From: Incurvaria masculella
Taxonomy: Eukaryota > Arthropoda > Insecta > Lepidoptera > Incurvariidae
DNA: 64,000 bases
Direction: 5' to 3'
Assembly (NCBI GenBank): GCA_946894095.1
Contig: OX335652.1
Coordinates: 5,603,001 to 5,667,000, forward strand
The notes beneath the pieces were generated by a model. It ran no database searches, was not told where the DNA came from, and saw nothing but the letters and a program-made list of their open reading frames with translations. The translations under genes and the position numbers were made by a program. Shown in pieces: positions 22,488-34,120 of this stretch (position 1 is its first letter; each line of letters begins with the position of its first letter).

Positions 22488-24257
22488 TATTTAATTACTT
22501 ACTTCTGCAGCTTAAGTAAATTTACATGTTTTTAGTCAAATCATAGGTATATTCTCTATATCGCTATGACAGTTTCAACGACCTCTTAATGCAATTGATC
22601 CAAAATGGATTTTTGGGAGTTCTGATAAAACTTCGATGATTAAATCTCCTTTTCTTTTTGTCCTTCTTCTTGTAGCCGGATATTAGGGTTGTTCGTTAAT
22701 AAAGTGGGCATTTCAGAGCATTCGAATTGGCCGGTAATTATTTTTTTTTACGTTTGGACTGCTTCATTTTCAACTATGTAAATTTCGCGTGTAAAATTTT
22801 TTCTTTCAAAATCCTCTTCTCCACTAAAAAATAATGAGAGTGGTGTCATGGGGCACCCGGTAGGAACAATGCTCTTTACGCGATTTATTATGTACAAGCG
22901 ACCCGCTCCAGCTTAGCCCGGGTATTTAAAACGATTTTAAAATGTCATTCCATAGTAGGTAGGGCAAGCAGCGAAGTGCCGAAATATGGAATGATAGTTC
23001 AAATTCTAGTATCTTTGGCCGGAACTGAGAGAAATGAATTCCGAGCCGACACTACGATTCGAATGTAATTTGCTAGCGAATAACCAAAAATAATTCGTCG
23101 CACCCGGGACAAACAGGCGTATCTCATTTTTATTAAATTTGCAGTAGAGTTGAAAAAGTGATAGTTTCTCGGTTTTTTTTTTTCATATTTTACTGAATAT
23201 ACTGCAAATGATGCTCAAAAAACTAACCTGTTAAGAAGCTTTGCTAAGAGTTTAAACATAACTTATAGAGCAAATAAATTAATATATGTATTCTATACAT
23301 CTATATAAATGTTATAATTATATGTATATAATTATAACATTTAACATAATATAAATGCTATCAAAACTCACACGGCCACCCGCTGGATTAATCTGAAAAT
23401 TGCCTGAAATTTGCATAAAAATCGGTGACGACGCCGTTCTTTCATTTTAGACATTCAACCAAGCGAAGCTTCTAAGCTTCCCAACTGCACAGGAATCTGA
23501 AGATTTCCTGAACATTTTATGAAAATCGGTCCCGCCATTTAGGAATCCATAGGGACCCATGTTTAGAACACATACGAATATACATAAATGGATATCTAAA
23601 CACATCGAATTGTACTTTTTCTATGTATTTTAGATACCTACCTCAAGAAACACTAACATTTTTTTTGTTAAATGTGGATAGGCTAATGTGATAATGGATG
23701 AATAGGCTCAAATATTTTAAAAAATCCCTGAAGCCAAAATGTAGATGGCTGGAAGCCGCTTCTTGGGAACATTCTGGAGTCTAGGTGTTCAGTAATCCCA
23801 GATAGAGGGATTTTAATTTTAAGGTTGCTGAGAGAGAAATTCGAGTGTTTAAGTGCTTCTAGGTTGACGAAGGGCCGAGCTATGGGGGTTTTAATTTTTG
23901 GGTTGAGGGGGAGTAAACATGATGTAGAAAATGGACTCTAAGGGAAGCATTTTCATTTTACTAGTTGAACGGGACCCGAAATATAGAGGTTTTAATTAAA
24001 AGTGTGCGTGGAGGGGGATTGGAAATCTACACGTGTTAATGCAACAAAATATTAAACTACACATGTTGCAAAACAATATCTCACAGTACTTATACAGCAA
24101 GTTTCCCGTTCTTATTGAGTACGTGTAGGCATACCCATACCTGTTATTTTAGGTTATCTCCTGTAACACAAATCCAGTTAAGCATAGAAGATAACATATA
24201 TTATGTAATATATCGTGCTTTATAACAAAATATATAAACAAATAAATAATAAAGGTA
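22488..24257. other. Non-coding stretch with quasi-repeats
   Basis: An internal AT-rich palindrome lies at about 23307-23342 (arms AAATGTTATAATTATA). Positions 23365-23600 have an old-repeat look (TGAAAATCGGTCCCGCC). Three phrases of the type GGGATTTTAATTTT / GGGGTTTTAATTTTTGGG / GAGGTTTTAATTAAAA are spaced roughly 75-100 bp at 23810-24010. No gene was seen. Confidence 0.35.
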
Positions 24258-24283
24258 TTCAAATTCAAATTCAAATTCAAAAA
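24258..24283 (+). repeat. Short (ATTCAA)n microsatellite
   Basis: Four copies of ATTCAA are followed by AAATATTTATTTCG. The pattern is common at the edge of insect retroposed sequences. Confidence 0.8.
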
Positions 24284-24399
24284 TATTTATTTCGTTTCAC
24301 AAAAACGTACTTAAATTTTTTTTTTTTAGTTCCTACGTCCTGTTAATAGTTCCTAAGTCCTGTAAAAGTATACGATTCTGCACAACAGGATGTGGGTTC

Positions 24400-26344
24400 C
24401 GTTGCACTTAGTTAGCAGCATATTAATTTGGATTTATAATGAGCCATTATTATTGTAAGTAGATTAAAATTTAGTAAATTTACATACTAGCAAGTGTTAA
24501 AGAATGTAATGTAGTTCCTTAATTAAGACATTTCTTAATGAGTGAAAACCATAATTCTTTCACCACTAAACAGTTAGAAAACGGGAATAAGAACTAGCTC
24601 AATAGTTGTAAAAACAATAGAAATAGGATGTACGTAAAAACAGATTTACATACGGAGAACATTATTATGAAGGTTTCTAGCCGTAGTACGAACGCCTTCA
24701 ATGTTTTTTCAACCTAAATAAGGAATTTCTGATTATTTCAGATCCATTAATTTATATGACGTGTAATGATCTTAAGTACGTAATAACACCTAAAATCGAA
24801 GACCCAGGTTATAGCTACGAACATCATTCTCAAATATACCATTTTTGCGCCTTGGTAATTTCGGAAGCCTTATTCATACGCATTCATCTAACAAAACCAC
24901 GTGGGACGCCGAAAGCGAACCGGATACTAGATCTCCTCACCTAATGGTGCCCGAAATTGCGTAATCATCCTAATCGAGATTGTACTGCTTCTTCGCCCCG
25001 ACAGATAATTTCAGAAAGTCTGAAAGGGTCTAATTTCTCAGATCCCATGAATGAGTGAGCCCTTAACCCGACAAATCGCCCGGAACATATCGCGAGACAA
25101 ACTGACGGATGGGTCGGGCGGGCGGTTCTGGCGGCTGGAGAGAACGCGGCATGAAAAATTGAGACCGTGCGCGCTGTGCCGCGACACAGGGGCTGTGTTG
25201 TCGGCAGCCTAGAGCCATAAAGTCTGCGGATTGCAACGAAACGATTTCTACAGTGTAAAAGAGCCTGCCTCTATGCATGTTGGAAAATAAAATTCGTGCT
25301 CTCGTCCCGGTAACATATAGTATGGTCAGGCAGTGCTTTAAATTCATCTCGAACCATTGTAGCACGTAGCTTTTGTTTATACATGTTTGCTAAAAAGTAT
25401 TTTAGTTCATTTATTAGTGAATTTTTAACATGTTGAACATATATTTATGTTAGTTTCAAAGGCGTTGAAAATCTTAACAATTTCAAAATGATTCCGACCA
25501 ATTTGACTTAGTTATTTTTTCTTGGCTTTAAATCAAAATACAATACTTTTATTAAGTTAAGTCAAAGAAATAAAAGCAAGCGGCCTCGTACAAAATTTCT
25601 AAAATCAGTGAGGTACAGATATAAAACATTGTGTGATCCGGACTGACATTAGCGCCACATACCAAAATCGACTTTACATAAGTAGCTCAACAATTGCGAT
25701 TACTTTTTAGTCTTCTATAGGAATAATATACTAAGTCAAAACCATGTAGCAGACAGTTGGGGCACGTCATTTAGCACATATATTATTTAGTAATTATATA
25801 TAGCAATCTGGAAAGCTTGTTTCAATCAATATTTAATCAAATTAAATCAATACATAATAAAAATGGAATGTAAAGAAGTTATATTATGACACCTAGTAGA
25901 TTCCATGTGGCACCAAAATAGTTACCAAATATATTATGTCTGCCTACAGAACCAATACGGTAAAAACAACTAAATAAGTAAATGAATAAATAAATAATAA
26001 AATTAATGAGAAAAACAGCTAATCTGGTTGTATGTAGCTGAACGCCCCCTCTTGTGTCCCGCGCCGCCGTCTCTATGCGGATCGGATGGCGCGAGCCGCG
26101 CCCCTGGAGCTGCAATGGGGTGCAGGGAGTGCAGGATCGGAAATCGGGAGCCGATCCTGAAACATAACATAGATATCGTGAAAAGCAGTAATATTTCGGC
26201 ATTCGCCGTTATCAAACTGAATTTTATTTGCTATGGCAAAATATATAAAATTCTCATATTATTATTCAATTAAGCGTTTATAAGCGAGATTTGTTGATAA
26301 TAATCCAATTCTCATATTCAGGTGAGATGAATTGTTTTTCGAAA
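24400..26344. other. Gene-poor stretch with two GC-rich blocks
   Basis: The blocks are 25075-25215 and 26040-26160. Minus-strand frames cross both (about 100 codons at 25063-25365, about 70-107 codons at 25879-26215), but none shows a domain I recognise. They could be conserved non-coding elements, an unrecognised exon or transposon pieces. Confidence 0.25.
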
Positions 26345-26520
26345 TGTTGTACAGCAAGACATCTAAACAACATCTAAATCCAGTAATAGGTTCTTAAATT
26401 ATGAGCGTTTCAACCCACTGCTTGCACCTCTGGAAATTTAGCGTGATGCTAAGTAGACCTAAAGTTGCAAGGAAGATTATGCCATACTTCGGTACAATTA
26501 GCGTCGAAATCGGATAAGTA
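26345..26520 (+). repeat. TTTAGCGTGATG repeat, copy 2
   Basis: CAACATCTAAATCCAGTAAT, AGGTTCTTAAATTAT, CACCTCTGGAAATTTAGCG, TGATGCTAAGTAG and CCTAAAGTTGC align in order with 56935-57060. No coding. Confidence 0.7.
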
Positions 26521-26528
26521 ATAGCAAA

Positions 26529-26935
26529 ACATGTTTAAAAAGTGTTACGGCTTTTCACGCAGCAGGTAGAGATATTCTCCGACGTTTCGAGCTAATCATT
26601 CAGCCCGCTCTGAGAAGACTCTTTATTATTAAGCTCTCTGCAATGTGGAGCTTCAGCCACTTAGAAGGGGCCAACGAGACGATAATATCGGCGACGATAT
26701 TGTCAGCTCATATTGCCTGTCTTCTGAAGTTCGGACCGCAGCCAGACACATTTCCGCTTCCGTCCCCACTCACAGTTATGATTTACGCCCACGGGGAGCC
26801 TAGCGGTCACCCCAGTCGTCTGCTGCGCACGAGCGCGGCGGATGCCTCCTTGACATCGGGCTGAATGATTAGCTCGAAACGTCGGAGAATATCTCTACCT
26901 GCCGCGTGAAAAGCCGTAACACTTTTTAAACATGT
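26529..26935. mobile_element. Foldback element with 79-bp terminal inverted repeats
   Basis: The arms at 26529-26607 and 26857-26935 are reverse complements with a single difference (CACGCAGCAGG versus CACGCGGCAGG). They start ACATGTTTAAAAAG and end at CAGCCCG. The 249-bp centre is GC-richer than the flanks and holds a 74-codon chance-length frame at 26643. No target duplication is obvious. It may be a non-autonomous DNA transposon of unknown superfamily. Confidence 0.85.
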
Positions 26936-27069
26936 CTAACGACCGCGGTAACCTCAAAAGTATCATAAGTAAGAGCAAAAGCCTAAATATGAGGGATATG
27001 AATCCCTAACTAGAGGAATGAGACAAAATGTTGCCTTTGTGTCCTTTACCAGGATACAAACTATATCCT

Positions 27070-27155
27070 TGCAAAATTTCATCAAGACCCGTTCAGTCGT
27101 TTTATTGTAAAAAGGTAAGAAACATAGTTACTTTCACATTTATAATAATATAGTA
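27070..27155 (+). repeat. Dispersed repeat 3' part, copy 1
   Basis: TTCATCAAGACCCGTTCAG, TCGTTTTATTG, AAGAAACATAG and TTACTTTCACATTTATAA parallel the block at 57705-57795. It has the look of a degraded retroposon tail. Confidence 0.45.
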
Positions 27156-27420
27156 TCGATGGCAATAATTTTTTTTTTGCTAAATAGGAAAAGAAAACTA
27201 ATTCATTAGATTAATCTAATTATTCAAGCCACGTTTCTGCGCACGGCGGTGTAAATTACTTTATTTGACACTGCTCAGCCCGAAGATTATTATGGCGATT
27301 TTATGTAACCTATTGTGAGCCTCAAGAACTACTCTCTCCACATTGGTGCAAGTTGCATCTAAATATCTTCAGCAGTTCCGGAGTTTTGCTTAAACTTACC
27401 TATGATAAAGTTTTTATCAT

Positions 27421-27745
27421 TTTTAGGGTTCCGTACCCAAAGGGTGAAAACGGAACCCTATTACTACGCCTCCGCTGTCCGTCCGTCCGTCCGTCGGTCC
27501 GTCCGTCCGTCCGTCCGTCTAACCGTCTGTCACAGGGCTGTATCTCAGTAACCGTAACCGGTAGACAGCTGAAATTTTCACAGAGTATGTATTTATTTTG
27601 CCGCTATAACAACAAATAGGTAAGATTAAAAAATAATTAAAATTAAAGGGGGCTCCCATACAAAAAACGTGATTTTTTTGTTTTATTTTTTACGATGGTA
27701 CGGAACCCTTCGTGTGCGAGTCCGACTCGCACTTGGTGTGTTTTT
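27421..27745 (+). repeat. (TCCG)n-containing dispersed repeat, copy 4
   Basis: Full-length copy: TTTTAGGGTTCCGTACCC and the CGGAACCCT hairpin, a (TCCG)n run, the GGGCTGTATCTCA block and GCGAGTCCGACTCGC near the end. The usual CTTGGCCGG is mutated to CTTGGTGTG. Confidence 0.87.
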
Positions 27746-27849
27746 ATTGTTATTGTATTGGTGTGAAATAAAATACAACAGGTCTAGTATTAGCAATAAA
27801 TATTTATAGTTTCATCGAGTTTTATGAAGGAAATGTTCGAATTTTTTTT

Positions 27850-28016
27850 ATGTATGTGGACATTAATGGCTCATACTACACATGCTGTCATTATATACTT
27901 GCAAATTAAGTGCCTTGCAAGGACCCTTATGTTACACGGCAACATTGAACTGGATGCAACACCCGGATAATATTTATTGCCGCTTCGGACAACGTTAATT
28001 CAAAGCTAAGGGAGGG
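27850..28016 (-). repeat. SINE tail and partial body
   Basis: Minus-strand blocks TTGCCGCTTCGGAC, AACATTGAACTGGATG and the tail region TGGACATTAATGGCTC are recognisable but diverged. The 5' half is missing. Confidence 0.6.
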
Positions 28017-28647
28017 ATTGGGGCTACGATGAATTCGTGAGTCCCTTTTTACGACACGCTCGTCAAGAAATGCAGGAGGATCTCTATACAAATATTAGCT
28101 CCTATACGAAAGTTCTACTCCGATACAAGGTGGTAGTTCGATATATCCAAAATAATAAAAAAAATCGAAAATGAATAAATAGTTCGGGGATTAAAAACAT
28201 TTAGTTTGAAATCCAACCCTTAAAACTCAAAACTCGGGAGCGCCTAAAGCAACCAGATTCTTCATAATGCTGGATTTACATCTTCTTTCTATTCCATACC
28301 CCAGCGTGTAATAAGATCCGAGGACAGCTACGAATCCAGACGGTAATCCCCATGCGACAATGCCCTTTAAATTGCGGATTGTAGGGTTGGAAATTCGCCG
28401 AGACTGTAGGCATTATTTGAGGATTCTTCTTTACGACAAAGGCAGAATGATTGCACGGCGTTAACTAAAAGATGGGGCGTAATAAATAAGAGATTTTACT
28501 TTGCGTCCGACGAGACGGCGATTGATAAGTTGGGAGATAACCGATGACCTTGCCCTCGGAACAGAGAAAAGAAACTGAGAATTTATATTTAAAAATGTTA
28601 GCAATAACTCAGAAAGTTTTGTTTTGTTTGGAATGTAAAATGTTTGT

Positions 28648-29425
28648 ACCGCTCGTGGTCTAGGGGCCCTGGGACTTGCCTTTCATGCAAGAGGTTAGGG
28701 TTCAAATCCTCGCTTCGGTCATGCACCACTATCTTTCGCTTTCTGAGTTTGATAAGTGCATTTCGTTACGAATGCGAGCTTGTACATAGTTCGAAGCCCA
28801 TGTAAAGACTGTAGATCTCTTCCCCTACTATAGATGGTAGGGTTAAGCCCGCTCGTATTTGGTACCACAGCATTGGATGAAACTATGGTTGGATGAAACG
28901 CCGTTGTCCAAAGGTTGAAAGTTGACCAGCGAGCAATGGAGCGAGCCATGCTGGGAATATCGCTACGGGATATGGTGCGTAACGAGGCAATCCGCCGACG
29001 TACCAAAGTAGTCGATATTGGACACCGGGTGGCTAAGCTCAAGTGGCAGTGGGCTGGTCATGTCAGCCGAAGAGACGACGACCGTTGGAGTAACCGTGTC
29101 CTACACTGGCGGCCGTGGACAGGCAAACGGAGTGTGGGAAGACCACCCGCCAGGTGGGAAGTGCGTCGGCGGAAAGCAGTGGTTCCGTACAGCTGAGGGC
29201 CGGGAGGACTGGAGAACGATTGGAGAGGCAATTTCCAGCAGTGGACGCAAACACGCTGACTGACTGACTGACTGACATGGTTAAAGCGGCAATGAAAAAT
29301 TATCCCTGTTTTTTCATCAGGTCCTGTAATGGCACTTAATTCCTTCGGGACTGTGGTGTTTTGGGCTAACATTATAACCGAATTTGTGTGGCATTAGCGA
29401 ACCATGTCGGGTTCCATAAAAAAAT
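28648..29425 (+). mobile_element. Full tRNA-headed SINE interrupted by an RTE fragment
   Basis: The head keeps a good tRNA outline: an A-box-like GTGGTCTAGGGGCCC, an anticodon arm-like ACTTGCCTTTCATGCAAG and a B box GGGTTCAAATCC. The linker (CTTTCTGAGTTTGATAAG) and body follow to 28890. The remainder resumes at 29277 and runs to the tail at 29425. The interruption (28891-29276) is flanked by ATGGTT on both sides. Confidence 0.87.
28891..29276 (+). pseudogene. RTE-clade LINE, 3' terminal fragment of the polyprotein
   Basis: An open frame at 28915-29196 gives a protein with VDQRAMERAMLG, RRRTKVVDIGHRVAKLKW, WAGHVSRRDD and GKRSVGRPPARW. This is the typical C-terminal end of RTE-type reverse transcriptases. 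After RPPARW the frame slips; a second frame continues KQWFRTAEGREDWRTIGEA, so a small deletion has broken it. The 3' end is a (CTGA)n run, as seen for RTE elements. The 6-bp target duplication ATGGTT (28885-28890 and 29277-29282) and loss of everything 5' fit a truncated retroposition into a SINE. Confidence 0.85.
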
Positions 29426-30368
29426 CAGTAAAAATATTTCATAGACTTTATTATTTATCGACTTAATTATTTAGTTGTCAATCGAAGAAACACGTAATTA
29501 TCTAGTTAGGAAATTGAAAACAAGACTTTTGGCAGAATTTCGACGCAAAATGAATAATTGATTCATAAGGGCCCGTCAATCACAATTTCCATTTTCCAAA
29601 ACCTCAGAGTCGACAATCTATGAAAATTGGTTTCGTGTCGAGAAAACTCTTATCTCAATCAGTCAATCAATGTCAACCTCACACCCTGCTCGTATTTTGT
29701 TTATGGCAAGTCATGCTGAGGAGACGGCGGAGATTGGAATACATTTACCTCTCATTTTTGTGGGTCGAAGAAAACAGGAGCAGTTCATATTTTGAGATGG
29801 TAAATCAGTGTATTAAACAAAATATATCATTTCCGAAAAACAAATGAATTGAACAAATATTTTTGATAAATACCTAACTTGTTGTAACCGTCGAATTCAT
29901 TAGCAAAAAAGTGTAGAGATGAAAAGGTGTCAGGTTGCGCAGCTGCTCTCCTCCAGGTGATGTATACTTATACTGCCTTACTAAGAAACATTTGTACACA
30001 ATTTTACCTCAGAAACATGTTTTTCATACTCTCCGACAGCCTCTTATGGTGATAAAAATAGTTGATTTTGAAAAAAAGGATTGATCGTATCTGACGCATT
30101 ACCTAATCGTTTCTGACCTAAGGATGCCCGAACCTCATGGTAGGTGGACATACCTATCTGTTTCGATCATTCGGAAACTTTGAATTGAGCGGAGCTGGGC
30201 ACTTCAATAAACTAGGAAAGTCTAAGCAGAAAAATCTTACACAACCTTCAATTGATCTTATAAGAAAACACATTTAATATTTTTAATGAATTAAGCATGA
30301 TATGTACTTGACAGAATGTTTGATTACTTAATAAAGAATGAAGTAACCGAACAACTACACTTAGAGAA
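29426..30368. other. Non-coding stretch
   Basis: Nothing was recognised. Confidence 0.35.
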
Positions 30369-30486
30369 GTATTCAGAGTGAGCGGACTAACTTTAGTACG
30401 CTTATTAAGGTCGGACTAAACCGGTTTTTGTACGGTTAGTCCGGTGCTAATCCCGTACTAAGCTTAAACAGGTTCACTCAGAATAC
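30369..30486. mobile_element. 118-bp palindromic miniature element
   Basis: The ends GTATTCAGAGTGAGC and GTTCACTCAGAATAC are inverted copies. Pairing continues inward, with interruptions, through TTTAGTACG / CGTACTAAG to the central GGACTAAACC / GGTTAGTCC. Almost the whole element could fold into one hairpin. It has the form of a small MITE; no second copy was noticed in the window. Confidence 0.65.
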
Positions 30487-31134
30487 GAGTATTCGATCTT
30501 AAGTTTACATGATTGTTTTTCGTTTTACTTAGGTCCAGTCTGCCCTAAATTATTATGAGCTATATATTTTTACAATGTGTAATCTGAGTACTCAGCAGTG
30601 GTCGTAAATGTAAGATGTAATATTTCTCGAGAGAAGATGTGAACAGGAGCAACTAAATGAATAATTCAACATCAAATATGCTGAACTTATAATTAATGTA
30701 ACCTTCATCATAAAATCAAGAATTACGAGATCATGCGGTAAGCTATAAACGGGTTTTCTGCTCAGTTATATCCACGTTATAGTGTTGAAACTATGTATGT
30801 CGTGGAAACGTTGTCACTGAATACCCGCCCTTATTGCGAGGACATGGGCAAATAATGGATTTCGGGCGGTTGAATAGAAAATGTTGTTTGCAGTGAGTTG
30901 CCAGTACAATATCAGCCTATCAAATATTAAATATGTTTATGACAGTGAAAGTTAATGTTTGTTGAATTAATTTAATTGCAAAACCAACTGAACAAATAAA
31001 TTGTGACTCGGAAGTAAAATTGTAATTGTTTAAGGATTTTGTTTTCCAATATTCTCTCTTCACGCCACAAGATTATTGTGGCTACATATTATGCTGTGAC
31101 ACTCATGGATTTACTGATAAACTAGCTGTCATAC
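30487..31134. other. Non-coding stretch
   Basis: Nothing was recognised. Confidence 0.3.
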
Positions 31135-31329
31135 CCGAGTATGATAACATTGTTACGTTTAATAAGCAATGCGAAAAAATATTATCAAATTCAAATTTGT
31201 TCCCGCTCTTTTCGCCCACTTAAAAACAATAAAACATATTGACGTTTCACCTAAATTTGGCGCGTTATCATTATTATTTTGAAAATAGAAGCAGTGTCAA
31301 GTTAGTAACAGTTCGAAAGACGGACCCTA
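31135..31329 (-). mobile_element. Solo 5' end of a mariner-type element
   Basis: AATTCAAATTTGTTCCCGC, TCTTTTCGCCCACTTAAAAA and ATTATTTTGAAAATAGAAG match positions 40600-40710 of the larger element. The end GACGGACCCTA corresponds to that element's inverted terminal repeat and is followed by TA at 31330-31331. The transposase body is absent, so this is a truncated copy. Confidence 0.75.
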
Positions 31330-31601
31330 TACACGTTAAAAGTCCCCTTACATTTATACGAAGCTAAATATCCAATAGTGGTTATTTGAAAGAGATTACA
31401 TACATTTGACTATGACTCTTATCTGTGTCTTATATATTTTAGGGGGACGGTGTTTTTTTTATTATAATTTAAAGTGCTTTATATTATGCTAATGAGAATT
31501 GGGTAGGCAGAATCGGAACAAATTTAAAAAAAATGCAGTTGAAATGCATTCTTTAAGGATACATTTTAGTCTCAAATAAAAGTGTCAGTTTAAAAATTAT
31601 G

Positions 31602-31897
31602 TTGTGATGAGAATCGAGCAGACAGTGTTAAGATGGGTTGGACACATCGTACGAATGGGTGACGAAAGAGTTACGAAACAAATTAACAGAGCAGAAGTGA
31701 GCGGAACTGTCGAGCCCGGGTGGCCTAGAAGAACGTGCCGCGACCAAATCGATGTAATTCTTCGTATTCGTAGAGAATGTATAAAAAGTTGTATGCCTGT
31801 AGATGAAGCGAAGGAGGTGTGTTGTGTGTATGTGTATGACGCTCTATTATCTTTGCCTACCCCTTCGGGAAAGCGGCGTGAATGTATGTATGCATGT
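31602..31897 (+). pseudogene. LINE 3' terminal fragment (reverse-transcriptase C-terminus)
   Basis: The frame from 31604 reads MRIEQTVLRWVGHIVRMGDE, then VTKQINRAEVSG, a proline/arginine-rich stretch and VDEAKEVC. This is a C-terminal region common in insect non-LTR retrotransposons. It is followed by a TTGCCTACCCCTTCGGG block and a (TATG)-type end near 31895. No catalytic domain is present, so it is a 5'-truncated insertion. Clade not resolved. Confidence 0.7.
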
Positions 31898-32439
31898 AAT
31901 TTAAATTTCCCATTAACGTAACGTCGGCGTTTTTCAGAGTAAATGCCATTTTATTTATTCGGTATTTAGTGCGAGAATACTTAACAGAATTACTTAAGAG
32001 GTTTCGTCTAAATTAATTTGTTAGTAAGCTTGTCTTTTACTTAAATAAGTAAGAAATTAAAATTTTAAATAAGTCCTCAAACAAAATTGTCAGATTACAT
32101 TTCGGGTTAAAATGAGGGATAACATTTTGAATAAACAACGTTGTCTAGTTTGTAGAACCAAATTAACTTCTAAAAAGGTTAACCTTTTTATTTGCTTAAG
32201 ACCCTTATATATTGAGGCAGAAAATCTTTCAGCTTTCTGCTGGCTACAGAATTTATTCTAGACATTTCCAGCAGAACTCGAGCCCACGATATTCATGCAA
32301 AAACTTCTGACAGTGTGCAAGTAATTTAAAATGTTCATAAATGAAATTGGTGTTGAATTCGGAAAATAACTTTTTGGAATTATTAATTGATTATGCCACT
32401 ATGGTCGATTGAGATATTTAGTTTTGCAGATAAAGTTTA
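31898..32439. other. AT-rich non-coding stretch
   Basis: Nothing was recognised. Confidence 0.3.
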
Positions 32440-32690
32440 TTTATGTAACTGAACATAGATAGCTAATACCGAACCTAATCATGATGTTAGCCCAACAATC
32501 CACATTAAAATTAGGTACCACACCAGGACCTTCCTTATATTGCACGGCTACATGGACCTGCATGCAAAATATGGACAATAGTCTTCACCTTTTATTCAAA
32601 GCGATGGAAACATACCGAGCGAAATTAAGCCTACCACTTAATAAATAACGGTACCTAAAGAATAACGTGGAATCAGAGCCAATGCATTTC
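32440..32690 (-). repeat. SINE body and tail, degenerate
   Basis: TTATGTAACTGAACATAG, ATGTTAGCCCAACA, CACCAGGACCTTCC, TTATATTGCACGGCTACATG and AAGCCTACCACTTAATAAAT follow the minus-strand SINE order. The head is not recognisable. Confidence 0.7.
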
Positions 32691-33297
32691 ATGATGATGT
32701 ACTTGTCAAATAAATACACAAAAATGCAGCGAAGAAATGCGGTTCTCGAATTGGATATTACTATAATCTGGGGCACGAAAGTACTTATGAGATTTAAAAT
32801 AATGGTGTTTCTATAAGATTGAAATTCAAATTTGTAAGAACTGAAAGGCAAAGTGCATTTTATACCAACGAAAAGGATTTAGTTGATATTTGCATGATCC
32901 GAAGCAGTTCTTTCTGCCGTTCAACCACAGACAGTTGAAAACTAAGAACAGAGTTAGTTGGACAACTTGGTAGTTTTGTTTACAGATAAGGGGATTTTTT
33001 TCTTTCCCGATTTTAGGAAATGAGTATATTTACATATAAATATTAAGAAGTATTTATTAAAAAAGAAGCAGAAAAAATATCGAACAAACATGCACTTAAA
33101 ATATAATTGGAAAGGCTATGGAACACATCTTGCAAAATTTTTCCAGTTGTTATTGGCACAACTGGCATAATAAGTACAACTGCGCAAACATAAATATATA
33201 GACACTTTAGAGGATGGAGATTCTACAAAACAGGCGGCGATACATATTACGAAAATTATGTCAAAATTTATGAGAGATAAATAGAGAATTCACAGTC

Positions 33298-33550
33298 GAC
33301 ATTCCAAAAATAATAACTCACCGATCCTCTCGATCCTTTATCTATAGGGTCGGTAAACAATGGAATGAACTCCCTTCCGAGGTATTTCCCCCAAATTACG
33401 ACCTGGGGTCCTTCAAACGTGGTGTGAAGAAGCACCTGGCCGGCCGGCATGGTTTTCGCAGCCCCCCTGAATGTTCGAAAACCCATGGGCATCGTCGGGC
33501 ACCTTTAGGTCCTGGCGTACGCCATATGCCGCGCTTAATATAAAAAAAAA
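33298..33550 (+). pseudogene. LINE 3' terminal fragment (VGKQWNELPSEVF type)
   Basis: In the plus frame the sequence reads YRVGKQWNELPSEVFPPNY, then LGSFKRGVKKHLAGRHGF. This is the pattern of the extreme C-terminus of many insect non-LTR reverse transcriptases. The 3' end has a CCCATGGGCATCG block, GGCGTACGCCATATGCC and TTAATATAAAAAAAAA. It is the best copy of the family also seen at 1411, 10126, 48748 and perhaps 57575. A minus-strand frame over it is a shadow. Confidence 0.72.
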
Positions 33551-34120
33551 CAAACAATGAGCTTACAGTAAGTGAGCAAAAATTGTGAAAAATCTCAATT
33601 TATTCTGTAAAATACTGAATACATTAATTCGCCTTTCCTTTAAATCTTCAATTTGCGGAAATGAATGTGTTTCTAGCATTCATTTCCACTTTTAGCTTAA
33701 TGGAAGCAACTTGAAGGACGCATTAAGCCTGAAAAAGGGAATGTTTTCTCAGGAGTTACCAAAGGATTCCTAACGCACGACTGCCATTGGGATAAGCCCG
33801 TTTTCCTTATATTACGCATGCATGACCTTTTGAAGTGGATGAAAGGTACAAAAAAAGGTATTGCAAGTGGCGAAAATAAAAATCACATCAAAATTCACCG
33901 ATTCCATAGTAAATTTTGTTTCATACTCAAATGCCGGCTTTCGATTTATTGATCAAATTAAGTGTGAGGTCTTAATTAAGTTAAGTCAAACACACAAACC
34001 TCTTTTCCCCTAATCGGTGTGATTTATCCCTCTCCCTGATTTAGTATGTAATTTAATTAAAAACTGCACATCTTAGGTGAAAGCATTCAATTTATACGTA
34101 TTGAATTATCATTAAAAAAT

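Noticed and set aside
28648..28725. Genuine tRNA gene
   Set aside because: The head is followed directly by the SINE linker and body, and the acceptor stem is not paired; it is a SINE head.
33268..33492. 74-codon minus frame
   Set aside because: Antisense to the LINE C-terminal fragment, which has recognisable motifs on the plus strand.
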